A model generated the notes under the pieces. That model ran no database searches. It saw nothing but the letters and a program-made list of their open reading frames with translations, and had not been told where the DNA came from. Shown piece after piece: positions 1 through 7,873 of a stretch of 64,000 nt of DNA (the stretch's first letter is position 1; every line of letters begins with the position of its first letter). Origin of the DNA: Pseudanabaena mucicola FACHB-723. Its GTDB lineage: Bacteria > Cyanobacteriota > Cyanobacteriia > Pseudanabaenales > Pseudanabaenaceae. Where the stretch lies: NCBI RefSeq assembly GCF_014696385.1, contig NZ_JACJQB010000007.1, forward strand, positions 62,001 through 126,000, read 5' to 3'. A program made the translations under genes and the position numbers.

Positions 1-2
1 GA

Positions 3-602
3 AAGCTCTCAGCAGTGGGGTTAGGGCAGCTAATTTTACAAACAATTGGCAAAGATCGAACTGGTGATCCCGTGGCATCTTTGCAAAATATCTCTGCACA
101 GGAGCTGATGCAAATTGAGGGAGTTGGACCTGCTAAAGCCACAGCAATCTTGGCGGCGATCGAGTTAGGTAAACGGGCGCTATACGCCAAGCCACCAGAT
201 TTGACAGAAGTAACCGATCCATCAATTGCTGCTACTGCTCTTAGTCAAGACTTGATGTGGCAACCACAGGAGCGGTTAGCAGTGGTAATGCTTGATAATA
301 AGAATCGGATTATCGGTCAACGGATTATCACAATTGGAACGGCGACAGAGACCCTTGCCCATCCTCGCGATATCTTTCGGGAAGTTTTAAAAAGTGGTGC
401 TGTGCGTCTCATCGTCGCGCACAACCATCCATCGGGAAATACGAACCCTAGCCCTGAAGACATTACATTGACTCGCCAGTTACTAGAAGCCGCCAGAATG
501 TTAAATCTTCCCCTCCTTGATCATTTAATTTTAGGGAATGGAACGTTTTCTAGTCTTCGCGAAACTTCAACATTATGGCAAGAAATTCCTCAAGCAGAAT
601 AA
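3..602 (+). CDS. radC: RadC family JAB/MPN-domain protein, 5' end outside window
   Basis: The reading frame is open to the left edge (K-L-S-A-V before the GTG at 15), so the true start lies outside the window; RadC proteins are usually about 220-245 residues and roughly 200 are seen. Counting from the GTG at 15, a helix-hairpin-helix-like segment ([13 protein letters not shown]) lies at about residues 34-46. The metal-binding JAMM signature HNHPSG is at 136-141, followed by P-S-P-E-D with Asp149. Those His, Ser and Asp residues are the zinc ligands of the MPN/JAB fold. The family was named for DNA repair, but its biochemical role is unsettled. It is convergent with the next gene and shares a hairpin with it. 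Confidence 0.93.
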   Translation, partial: KLSAVGLGQLILQTIGKDRTGDPVASLQNISAQELMQIEGVGPAKATAILAAIELGKRALYAKPPDLTEVTDPSIAATALSQDLMWQPQERLAVVMLDNKNRIIGQRIITIGTATETLAHPRDIFREVLKSGAVRLIVAHNHPSGNTNPSPEDITLTRQLLEAARMLNLPLLDHLILGNGTFSSLRETSTLWQEIPQAE

Positions 603-641
603 AAGTTGAAGCCGTCCGCGTAGCGGACGGCTTCAACTTTT
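601..641. terminator. Bidirectional hairpin between radC and the convergent gene
   Basis: A perfect 19-bp stem (601-619 with 623-641) closes a 3-nt loop GTA. The arms begin with AAAA and end with TTTT, so the hairpin can act as an intrinsic terminator on both strands. It overlaps the stop codons of both flanking genes. Confidence 0.8.
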
Positions 642-1104
642 AGGATTTACCTTGACGCATCATGCCACGACGGTCTTGACGCTGTTGTTTCATTTGTTCT
701 AGTTGTTGCTTCTGCTCAGGTGTGAGGATGTTTTGCATCTGTTGTTTATTGTCTTCAGCAATTGCTTTCATCTGTTGTTTTTGCGCGTCCGTCAGATTCA
801 AATTTTTCCAGACCCCTTTACGATCTCCAGACTGACGAGCCTGCTCGATCATTGAGCGTTGAGCATCAGTCAAAACGCTTTGTTTACGAGTTTGGGCATT
901 CTCACGAAGAGTTTTGATTTGAGCTTTTTGAGCTTCTGTCAAATTCAGTTGCTTCCAGCCATAGCCGTTGCCCTTACGGGATTTACGATTTTCAGTGTTG
1001 TTTTGGTTTTGAGCTTGGGCAGCAACTAAGTTGGGGATTGCCACTGCACCGATGGTGACGGTTACACAGGCGATCGCCAGCAATTTTTTGATATTACGAA
1101 GCAT
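640..1104 (-). CDS. Exported Spy/CpxP-like protein with four LTxxQ repeats
   Basis: The 154-residue product starts with a Sec-type signal peptide: basic MLRNIKK, a hydrophobic core to about residue 25, then a likely cleavage site near AAQAQ. The mature part is basic and Gln-rich and carries four LTxxQ-type motifs at about residues 55-59, 78-82, 104-108 and 127-131. LTxxQ is the signature of the periplasmic Spy/CpxP family, whose enterobacterial members act as stress chaperones or feedback regulators of envelope sensors. The segments form two tandem pairs. No sensor kinase is adjacent, so a chaperone-like envelope role is inferred from the motif only. The tail is rich in Q, R and M. Confidence 0.7.
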   Translation of the reverse strand: MLRNIKKLLAIACVTVTIGAVAIPNLVAAQAQNQNNTENRKSRKGNGYGWKQLNLTEAQKAQIKTLRENAQTRKQSVLTDAQRSMIEQARQSGDRKGVWKNLNLTDAQKQQMKAIAEDNKQQMQNILTPEQKQQLEQMKQQRQDRRGMMRQGKS

Positions 1105-1207
1105 TGAAGTTTCTCCTTTGGTCGATATCTGATCTTAGAGATCTGAATTATCTGTACGAGGGTTTTGACAGATCGCCTCAGCAAAAGGTTCAAAATTATT
1201 TTTTCTG

Positions 1208-1265
1208 GCTAGCAAGTTGCGGCGCGAAGCATCGCAACTCATCTTCTGTTTTTATAACAAGCTAG
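1208..1265. repeat. Hairpin repeat, possible degenerate relative of the 17-kb miniature elements
   Basis: AGTTGCG (1215-1221) pairs with CGCAACT (1233-1239), and an outer CTAGC/GCTAG pair lies near 1209 and 1261. The central GTTGCGGCGC resembles the centre of the element at 17037-17152. The similarity is short, so membership of the family is tentative. Confidence 0.35.
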
Positions 1266-1266
1266 T

Positions 1267-1710
1267 TCAGCCTGTGCAGCTTTTTAAAATCACCCCAATC
1301 ACGATGCCTAGACCTCCAAAACGGACGATTTGCCAAAAGGGTTCTCGAAAACTGCTCCAAGAGAGTAACCGACTTTCCAGATCGGCTTCAATTTGCTCTA
1401 GTTGCTCCGTCAGTGCTTGCAATTGCTTGAGTAACTCCTCTTTTTGAGGATGAGAGGGTGATGGTTGATGATGGGCGGGAACCTTACTGGTTCTGGAGCT
1501 ACGGCGAGCTTTGATGTTAGGTTGACGATGCAGCCGATCGCTAGAAATTTCTTGAATTTGCGATCGCACTTGTTCCTCTTGCGATCGCAATTCATCACGT
1601 TTGTGGGAATCACGGCGCACCTGCACAAATCGTTCTTCAATTTCTACTAAGAGATCTTTAGTTTCTTGAAGTTGTACTTCTATGTCACTCCAATCGGCAA
1701 TATCTGTCAC
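1267..1710 (-). CDS. Coiled-coil protein with C-terminal membrane anchor, unknown function
   Basis: The 147-residue product is not a family I can name. Residues 1-55 are charged and heptad-like (EVQLQETKDLLVEIEERF and following). A basic Ser/Arg/Pro-rich linker covers about 60-90. A second coiled-coil segment (LLKQLQALTEQLEQIEADLESRLL) spans about 92-117, and a hydrophobic stretch FGGLGIVIGVILKSC near the C-terminus is a probable tail anchor. This suggests a small inner-membrane protein with a cytoplasmic oligomerising region. It follows the PP2C gene on the same strand by 58 bp and may be co-transcribed with it. Other frames over this stretch have ORFs, but none shows comparable protein-like structure. 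Confidence 0.6.
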   Translation of the reverse strand: MTDIADWSDIEVQLQETKDLLVEIEERFVQVRRDSHKRDELRSQEEQVRSQIQEISSDRLHRQPNIKARRSSRTSKVPAHHQPSPSHPQKEELLKQLQALTEQLEQIEADLESRLLSWSSFREPFWQIVRFGGLGIVIGVILKSCTG

Positions 1711-1768
1711 AGCGTCAATACTTGAATAGTGTTAATGATGTAAATGTTGTATGTAAATGGGCTAAGCG

Positions 1769-3685
1769 TTAAGAATTGGGAGGCACAAATTCCTTGAGCC
1801 TCGTCGGTAAATTTTGACGCATCCAATCTTTGACTTGAGGAAACTGAATCGCCGCTAAGCCACTACCCAAAATCAAGGCAACGAGAATTAAGACGATAAT
1901 AAAAGTGCTATTGGTCTGCTTCGTGATCACAAATTCTGTCTTTGCCGAATTGATATCGTTAAGAGCATCATCATTGGAAGTTTCTTCGGAAACTGGTGAG
2001 TCAACGGAACTAGCATCATCGCCTACAGATGCGGTGACAAGTAATTTTCCAGCCTCATCTTGCTCTGACTTTTCACGGGCAATATCTTCGGTATCCGCCT
2101 CATTTTGAGTAGCACTAGATGCCGTAGCAGCCGCATTCTCACTAACGAGATGATCATCGGGATCGCTAGGAGCAAGGAGGCTGCGCATCAAGGCAACCGT
2201 AATATTATCGTGACCGTTTAGCTGATTTGCCTGATCAATCAAATCTTGGCAACTCTTCGCAAGGGATTTTCCTGTATTAACTACAGGGAGCAAATAATTT
2301 TCATACAACATATCCACACGATCAAAGTCACTCAGACCATCGGAGCAGAGCAGTAAGAGGCAATCATCATCCACAAAAAATCTCTGCACACGGGGAATCA
2401 GCATATCGGAACCACGGGTTCCTAATGCTTGAATCAGTGCGCCACCATCAATCCGTTGCGAGGAATAGGCATAGAAGTTATAACCCAAAGTGGTTTCGCG
2501 AGTTGCCACGTCATCATCAAGGGTGACTTGGCGAAGATTGTCTTTAGTCACGCAATAGAGGCGGCTATCACCCACATGGACGACATAAACCTCATTGCTG
2601 ATCTTTCCATAGGGACGGGGCATCACTGCCATGACGAGGGTTGTCCCCATGCGTTGCTGAGAATGACGTTGCTGTTGGTCATTGATGGCAACAATCTGAT
2701 TATTCACAACCCGCACCACCATCTCTAGCTGTGCCATGAAACCCTGTGACGAAAAATCAGGATCTTTTTCCGCCTGTTGTAATAACGTTTTGAGCTGTTG
2801 TTCAAGGGTCTTAATTGCCAAGGAGCTAGCTACTTCGCCGCCCTCATGACCACCTAAACCATCACAGACGATCGCAACGCGATCGCGTAAAATATCGGGC
2901 TGTTCAGCACGACTTTGGTGTTTAGCATCGGGATAACAAGCATCTTCGTTATGGTCACGCTGTTGTCCTACGTCCGTGGCAGTGGCAATTCTGACGGAGA
3001 GCGGTTGCGCTTCCATAACTTTCAGGGATAGACGATCTAGATATGCGATCGCAGTATTAATGTCATATTCGCCACGCCCCAAACTGTAGAAAAATTCAGC
3101 GATCGGTTCGGCAATTTCAGGTTTTGCAACATCTAGCCAATTAACCCAAATATCGCCAAGTTGGGAAATATGCACAGCCGCCACATCCGCTTGCAGTTCC
3201 AATAACCTCACCCACATGCCATCAACCCGCACTAGTCGCGGATCGATTAAGGTGCGCGCCATATTCTGCTCAGCAAGGGGTTGCCACAGGTCAAGGACTT
3301 GCCAGAGCAGATTGATTTGCCGCAAAGCTGAGGCTTCTGCCCATGCCTCCGCCAACGTAGGGCAAAGATTGCCTTGACGATCGATGGGGACATTTTCAAG
3401 AAAAAATACTTCCGAGAGGTTCAGCTCTTCACCGAGCAACAACAGACTGTAGGGACGTGGTAAGTGTAAGCTGAGTCGAGATAACTTGAGGTAAGACACC
3501 ACATAGGTTTGAAATTCTAGAGGCAACTCTGGCAGCGAGTAAGCATCCGTATCAACAACAATTTGTGAGGAGAGAACACGGTAGCGATTGCCCACTAGTG
3601 AATCTGGAGGAAAAGTGTCGGTATCGAGACCAACTGCCCAAAGATATTGCTGCTCAACGGTCGTAGCTTGCTCTTGTTTGTCCAT
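1769..3685 (-). CDS. PP2C-type Ser/Thr protein phosphatase with N-terminal extension and membrane anchor
   Basis: This 638-residue protein has a PP2C catalytic domain at about residues 230-505. Metal-binding motifs are visible: RDHNED (243-248), CDGLGGHEGGE (274-284), VVHVGDSRLY, LLLCSDGLSD and GHDNITVALM. PP2C enzymes remove phosphate from Ser/Thr using two Mn/Mg ions. Residues 1-225 form a separate domain whose start (VGNRYRVLSS) and later IDPRLVRVDGMWVRLLELQ recall a degenerate kinase fold; that reading is tentative. An acidic Ser-rich linker at about 510-590 precedes one transmembrane helix near 596-618 and a short basic tail. The enzyme is therefore probably held at a membrane. Bacterial relatives counteract Hanks-type kinases; none lies nearby. 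Confidence 0.9.
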   Translation of the reverse strand: MDKQEQATTVEQQYLWAVGLDTDTFPPDSLVGNRYRVLSSQIVVDTDAYSLPELPLEFQTYVVSYLKLSRLSLHLPRPYSLLLLGEELNLSEVFFLENVPIDRQGNLCPTLAEAWAEASALRQINLLWQVLDLWQPLAEQNMARTLIDPRLVRVDGMWVRLLELQADVAAVHISQLGDIWVNWLDVAKPEIAEPIAEFFYSLGRGEYDINTAIAYLDRLSLKVMEAQPLSVRIATATDVGQQRDHNEDACYPDAKHQSRAEQPDILRDRVAIVCDGLGGHEGGEVASSLAIKTLEQQLKTLLQQAEKDPDFSSQGFMAQLEMVVRVVNNQIVAINDQQQRHSQQRMGTTLVMAVMPRPYGKISNEVYVVHVGDSRLYCVTKDNLRQVTLDDDVATRETTLGYNFYAYSSQRIDGGALIQALGTRGSDMLIPRVQRFFVDDDCLLLLCSDGLSDFDRVDMLYENYLLPVVNTGKSLAKSCQDLIDQANQLNGHDNITVALMRSLLAPSDPDDHLVSENAAATASSATQNEADTEDIAREKSEQDEAGKLLVTASVGDDASSVDSPVSEETSNDDALNDINSAKTEFVITKQTNSTFIIVLILVALILGSGLAAIQFPQVKDWMRQNLPTRLKEFVPPNS

Positions 3686-4083
3686 GAAGGTTAATCGCTT
3701 GCCAAACTTAGGGGTGAATTTAAGTAGTCAGTCTTAAATGGTCAGTATATTAGAAAGCACTAGTGTCTTTGAGTTAATTACAGTATCAAATTTAAGGTAA
3801 GTATAGGCAACGCAGCGCAAGATTATTCCTATCTAAATTTGAACATTACTAGCGCTAACAATCTCCCAAAATCAGATAGCTGTACAACTTGTTACCAGAT
3901 TTCTAGTGAATCTGGGTATTGTAGTAGTTAGTCTTTTAATTTGTAGAAGTCAAATTTAACAGTAAAAATTTAATACTTATTTTTTTCTTTTGTTTATTTT
4001 CTGATTTACCGCCCAATTTTTATCAAAAAACTTTTTTACAACTTTTTTAGCAACTTTTCTAAATTCTTGTTATCGCAATACCC
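3686..4083. other. Divergent intergenic region between the PP2C gene and hrcA
   Basis: This 398-bp AT-rich stretch separates two divergently transcribed genes and should hold both promoters. A short palindrome CACTAGTG sits at about 3757-3765. I see no CIRCE-type inverted repeat (TTAGCACTC-N9-GAGTGCTAA), no tRNA and no convincing small ORF. The last 100 bases before hrcA are strongly T-rich. Confidence 0.5.
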
Positions 4084-5145
4084 ATGAAGCATCAACTTAC
4101 CCATCGCGAACAAAAAGTCCTTTGGGCAACCATCGATCACTATATTCATACCGCAGAACCCGTTGGCTCTAAAGCGTTGGTGTCAGAGTACGACTTTGAT
4201 ATCAGCCCTGCCACAATCCGCAATGTCATGAATATGCTCGATCGCAGTGGGCTGTTATATCAGCCCCATACCTCAGCGGGGCGAGTCCCCTCTGACTCTG
4301 GCTATCGGGTCTATGTCGATGAACTAATCGATCCCGCCAGCGAGCTAACCTACAGCAAGCATCAGTTTCTCGCGAGCAAAAGTGAGCGCCTAGGCAAATC
4401 TAGCCTTGATGGAGTGTTGCGCGATGTTGCTCAAATTTTATCGACCCTGAGCGGCTGCATTGCCGTCATTACTGCGCCCAATATGCAAACAATGCGGATT
4501 AGGCATTTGCAACTAGTGATGGTCGATCATTGTAAGGTGATGGCGATTGCCGTTAGTGACACATACCACACCGCCTCAATCACGATGGATTTGCCTAGCG
4601 AAACCAAACCTGAAGTGCTGGAAGGGGAATTAAATATCCTCAATAACTTTTTGAACGAGCATTTGCGCGATAAAAACTGGTCAGAGCTAAGCAGCACCTT
4701 ACAATGGGATGACCTCGATCGCCAGTTTCAGCAATATTCAGTGCTGTTACAGCAGTCTCTGCAACAACTGATGAAACTTTGCGATCGCACTGCCCTCGGT
4801 CAAATGTTTATCAGCGGCTTAACCGAGCTATTACGCCAGCCCGAATTTTCTAATTTGCAGCAGGTGCAAAATATTGTGCAGTTACTTGAGGCAGATCGCG
4901 CTTCATTAATGGCGCTAATTGTCGATCAGCCTAGCCCCACTAATTCCGTCAGCATCCGCATTGGCTCGGAAATTTCGATTGAGCCAATTCAAAACTGTAC
5001 GTTTATCTCTAGCACCTATCTTTGTGACGATAAACCAGTAGGCACAGTGGGCGTATTAGGTCCAACAAGATTGGGCTATACCAGAGCGATCGCCTCTGTT
5101 CAAGCTGCCGCATTACATCTAACCGATGCAATTAGTAAATGGTAA
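4084..5145 (+). CDS. hrcA: Heat-inducible transcription repressor HrcA
   Basis: At 353 residues the length is typical of HrcA. The N-terminal winged-helix domain (about 1-75) contains the family blocks EPVGSKALVS, SPATIRNVMNMLD and PHTSAGRVPSDSGYRVYVD. The remainder matches the GAF-like and dimerising regions, ending with GVLGPTRLGYTRAIASV and a helical tail. HrcA binds CIRCE operators before groESL and dnaK and needs GroEL for full activity. No CIRCE copy is visible upstream here, so autoregulation through CIRCE is not supported, and its targets must lie elsewhere in the genome. No dnaK or groEL gene is in the window; the gene stands alone and is convergent with lpxB. Confidence 0.95.
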   Translation: MKHQLTHREQKVLWATIDHYIHTAEPVGSKALVSEYDFDISPATIRNVMNMLDRSGLLYQPHTSAGRVPSDSGYRVYVDELIDPASELTYSKHQFLASKSERLGKSSLDGVLRDVAQILSTLSGCIAVITAPNMQTMRIRHLQLVMVDHCKVMAIAVSDTYHTASITMDLPSETKPEVLEGELNILNNFLNEHLRDKNWSELSSTLQWDDLDRQFQQYSVLLQQSLQQLMKLCDRTALGQMFISGLTELLRQPEFSNLQQVQNIVQLLEADRASLMALIVDQPSPTNSVSIRIGSEISIEPIQNCTFISSTYLCDDKPVGTVGVLGPTRLGYTRAIASVQAAALHLTDAISKW

Positions 5146-5160
5146 GTAAAGCGCCAAGCG

Positions 5161-5207
5161 CTCAATAAATCACCCCGCCCAATGGCGACGGGGCGATTTA
5201 TTTGAGG
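5161..5207. terminator. Hairpin between hrcA and lpxB
   Basis: An imperfect inverted repeat pairs CTCAATAAATC...CCCCG with CGGGG...GATTTATT, closed by a loop around CCAATGG. It lies between convergent genes and extends into the lpxB stop region, consistent with a shared terminator. A small GCGC-CAA-GCGC hairpin is immediately upstream at 5151-5161. Confidence 0.65.
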
Positions 5208-6382
5208 TAGTCAAGAATCGAATCTGCAACCCGATTAATCGCACCTTTTTCACCCAAACTTGCTCGCATTCTGGCATAGCCATCAAGCATAGTTTGTTTG
5301 GTTTGGGGGTTGGTTAATAGCTCTAGAGCCGATGCAGCGATCGCTGTGGGAATTGCGTCATTCTGCACGAATTCAGGCACGACCGATTCCATATTTACCA
5401 AGTTGACAGGCGAGATAAATGGCAGTTGCAACTTCACGATATGGCGGGCAATCCAAGCAGTGATGGCGCTGACACGGTACAGAATTACCTGTGGTACATT
5501 TAGCAAAGCCGTCTCTAAATTCACAGTTCCCGATTTACTAAGCACCAAGTCCGCCGCACTAATCGCAATTTGGGATTGGGCAGAAATAATTGTGGCTTTG
5601 ATGTCATAAAGCGCCAGCAATCTTTCAACTTCAGGACGATAGCGCTCTAGGGATAGGGGCAGCCAAAATTTGACATGGGGTAATTGAGTTTGAATAATCT
5701 TCGCTGCCTCAAGGATGATCGGCATCACCGACTTTAATTCTTGGGTACGAGATGCAGGGAGCAAAGTTACCACCAACTCATCTTCGCTAATTCCTAGCTG
5801 CTGACGCGCCTCTTTGCGATCGGGAATCTTTGCCATTAAGTCTACAAAAGGATGTCCGACCCACTGTACGTTTGTCCCTTGCTTTTCGTAATAGACTGCC
5901 TCTTGTGGAAAAATCGCCAATAATTTATCGGTAAAGGCGGCGATTGCCCTCGTATTTTTATCATTGAATGACCAGACCCATTCTTGAGGAGCAATGTAAT
6001 AAATAACAGGAATCTTTAAGGTGCGTTTGGCATAATAGCCAATGCCCTGATTTGGCATCATGTAATCAATTAACACCGCCACATCAGGGGGGGAAGTTTT
6101 TAGCCATTTTTTAGCGTCACGCTGCACTTTAATGGTGGGCAAAATATAGGGCAGGGCTTCCACTGCGCCAATTGACCCAATGCCAACCGTATTACCCAGC
6201 AAATTTGCGCCCACGGCTGCCATGCGATCGCCACCTAGCCCGACGATTTCTAATTCAATGCCTCTGAGGGCAGCACGCTCATGCAATGCCTCAATCAAAA
6301 TCGCCCCATGCCAGTCGCCCGACACCTCTCCTGTACTGATAAACACACGGCGTTTTGTCTTAATTACTGAATTAGATTCCAT
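5198..6382 (-). CDS. lpxB: Lipid-A-disaccharide synthase
   Basis: LpxB joins UDP-2,3-diacylglucosamine to lipid X, making the lipid A disaccharide at the inner face of the inner membrane. The GT19-family signatures are present: the N-terminal ISTGEVSGDWHGA, VIYYIAPQEWVW in the middle, LLPASRTQELKSVMPI at the start of the C-terminal half, and SKSGTVNLETAL in the nucleotide-binding region. The frame can be extended to a TTG at 6412, but the ATG at 6382 puts the conserved first strand about 12 residues from the start; it gives 394 residues. It is divergent from rpmI. Other lpx genes are not in the window. Confidence 0.93.
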   Translation of the reverse strand: MESNSVIKTKRRVFISTGEVSGDWHGAILIEALHERAALRGIELEIVGLGGDRMAAVGANLLGNTVGIGSIGAVEALPYILPTIKVQRDAKKWLKTSPPDVAVLIDYMMPNQGIGYYAKRTLKIPVIYYIAPQEWVWSFNDKNTRAIAAFTDKLLAIFPQEAVYYEKQGTNVQWVGHPFVDLMAKIPDRKEARQQLGISEDELVVTLLPASRTQELKSVMPIILEAAKIIQTQLPHVKFWLPLSLERYRPEVERLLALYDIKATIISAQSQIAISAADLVLSKSGTVNLETALLNVPQVILYRVSAITAWIARHIVKLQLPFISPVNLVNMESVVPEFVQNDAIPTAIAASALELLTNPQTKQTMLDGYARMRASLGEKGAINRVADSILDYLK

Positions 6383-6490
6383 ACTTAAATCGTTAAGAGC
6401 AGGTTGTGTCAAATTATTTCACGTCAAATGCAACATATCGCATTACCTTATGGTACACTCGTAAAGGTCAAAAATTTGGACTAGAAAGAA

Positions 6491-6691
6491 GTGCCTAAGC
6501 TCAAAACTCGTAAATCTGCCGCCAAGCGATTCAAGGTGACGGGTAGCGGCAAGTTTGCTCGCCGCCACGCTGGTCGCAACCACCTACTAGAGCATAAACC
6601 AACTGTTCGCAAGACCAGATTAGGTCAGATGGCTATAGTTGATGAGACTGATAATGACAGAGTAAGTGCAATGATGCCTTACGCCAGATAA
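6491..6691 (+). CDS. rpmI: 50S ribosomal protein L35
   Basis: The 66-residue basic protein starts [20 protein letters not shown] and contains [13 protein letters not shown], the standard bacterial L35 pattern. Translation starts at GTG. L35 is a small late-assembling protein of the large subunit. It is followed 62 bp downstream by rplT, the usual pairing. infC, which precedes this pair in many bacteria, is absent here; lpxB is divergent instead. Confidence 0.97.
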   Translation: MPKLKTRKSAAKRFKVTGSGKFARRHAGRNHLLEHKPTVRKTRLGQMAIVDETDNDRVSAMMPYAR

Positions 6692-6753
6692 TCAAAAAAT
6701 TTGATTATTTGCATCGATAAAATAAACGATTTCACGATAATTAACGAACTGCC

Positions 6754-7107
6754 ATGACGAGAGTAAAACGCGGTAACGTAGCTAGGAAGCGCCGCAACAA
6801 AGTACTGAAATTAGCCAAGGGCTTTCGCGGATCGCACTCTAAGCTGTTCCGCACTGCTAATCAGCAGGTAATGAAAGCTCTGCGTAATGCCTACCGTGAT
6901 CGCCGCAAGAAGAAGCGCGATTTCCGTAGTCTATGGATTACCCGCATTAATGCTGCTGCTCGCCAACAAGGTCTGAGCTACAGCAAGTTTGCGGGTCTAC
7001 TTAAGAAAGCCAATATCGACATCAATCGTAAGATGCTTTCTCAGATTGCTATTCTCGACCCACAAGCGTTCACTGCGATCGTGGAAAAAGCAAAAGCTGC
7101 TGTTTAA
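6754..7107 (+). CDS. rplT: 50S ribosomal protein L20
   Basis: This 117-residue basic protein shows the L20 N-terminal tail ([20 protein letters not shown]), then [20 protein letters not shown] and the C-terminal globular part ending in [10 protein letters not shown]20 binds 23S rRNA early in 50S assembly and in some bacteria represses its own operon by binding the mRNA leader. The leader here is short, and I see no obvious rRNA-mimic structure. A strong terminator follows at once. Confidence 0.97.
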   Translation: MTRVKRGNVARKRRNKVLKLAKGFRGSHSKLFRTANQQVMKALRNAYRDRRKKKRDFRSLWITRINAAARQQGLSYSKFAGLLKKANIDINRKMLSQIAILDPQAFTAIVEKAKAAV

Positions 7108-7114
7108 GTTAAAT

Positions 7115-7155
7115 CAAATAAAAAAGCCCACTCATAGAGTGGGCTTTTTTATTTG
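7115..7155 (+). terminator. Intrinsic terminator after rplT
   Basis: A perfect 19-bp stem (7115-7133 with 7137-7155) closes an ATA loop. A GC-rich apex GCCCACTC and a run of T in the 3' arm make a textbook rho-independent terminator. It lies 8 bp after the rplT stop. Confidence 0.92.
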
Positions 7156-7179
7156 AAATTAAAAAAGATTGCATTATCT

Positions 7180-7764
7180 TCAAAATGATAGCTTTTGAAA
7201 TAGGTCAGACAATGGCATTGTAAAGCCAGCAATAACATCTTCCCCATCTAAAGCATCGGACTGCTTGAGTAGGCGATCTGGTTCTTGGGCTGAACGATAG
7301 ACTAGGACATAATGCAATTTAAGATTGATCACCCAAACTAGTCGTGAGCCATTCTCAAAGTATTCCACAATTTTCTGATCAATTTCTGCGATCGTGTTGT
7401 TAGGTGAGAGAACCTCGATCGCTAAGTCGGGTGCGCCATCTAAAAAGCCATCAGGTAATTCGGTCAAGCCTTTTAACTTGTCTCTAGATACAAAGGAAAT
7501 ATCAGGCGATCGCTTGTTACCATTTTTCATCGTGAAGGCTGTACTAGAGTCGAGAATAATTCCCAGTTCTCTAGGTAAGATGTAATTCATCAGAGCCATA
7601 ACGAGAAGGCTACAGGTATATCCATGTAAGGCTCCCGAATTTCCCATGTCAATTAGTTCTCCATTAACAAGCTCATAACACTTCCCATCTGTTAGTGCCA
7701 TCAGTTCGGCATCTGTCCAGATTTTCTTAGTTGTCGTTGGGGGAGAAAGTGCGATCAAGGACAT
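7180..7764 (-). CDS. Uma2 family (DUF820) putative restriction-endonuclease-fold protein
   Basis: The 194-residue protein matches the Uma2/DUF820 family, which is heavily expanded in cyanobacteria. Visible blocks are ELVNGELIDMG (31-41), SPDISFVSRDKL (87-97, Asp88), APDLAIEVLSPNN (111-123, Asp113/Glu117) and QKIVEYFENGSRLVWVI. The D...E-x-V arrangement corresponds to a PD-(D/E)xK nuclease core. The biological role of the family is unknown; links to transposition or mobile DNA have been proposed. It is a single gene next to the AT-rich ATPase island. Confidence 0.88.
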   Translation of the reverse strand: MSLIALSPPTTTKKIWTDAELMALTDGKCYELVNGELIDMGNSGALHGYTCSLLVMALMNYILPRELGIILDSSTAFTMKNGNKRSPDISFVSRDKLKGLTELPDGFLDGAPDLAIEVLSPNNTIAEIDQKIVEYFENGSRLVWVINLKLHYVLVYRSAQEPDRLLKQSDALDGEDVIAGFTMPLSDLFQKLSF

Positions 7765-7873
7765 AAAAGACTCCTGCGTGCCTAAGTCAAAGGAAGATTT
7801 GAGGAAATGAGTCTATCTCGTAATTTTTGTGGATCAAATCTTGACTCATTCATTATTACTGGATATAAAAATT

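Noticed and set aside
3755-3775. CACTAGTG palindrome as a CIRCE element for HrcA
   Set aside because: The half-sites and spacing do not match TTAGCACTC-N9-GAGTGCTAA.
6382-6412. TTG start for lpxB
   Set aside because: The extra ten residues precede the conserved first strand, and an ATG is available at 6382.
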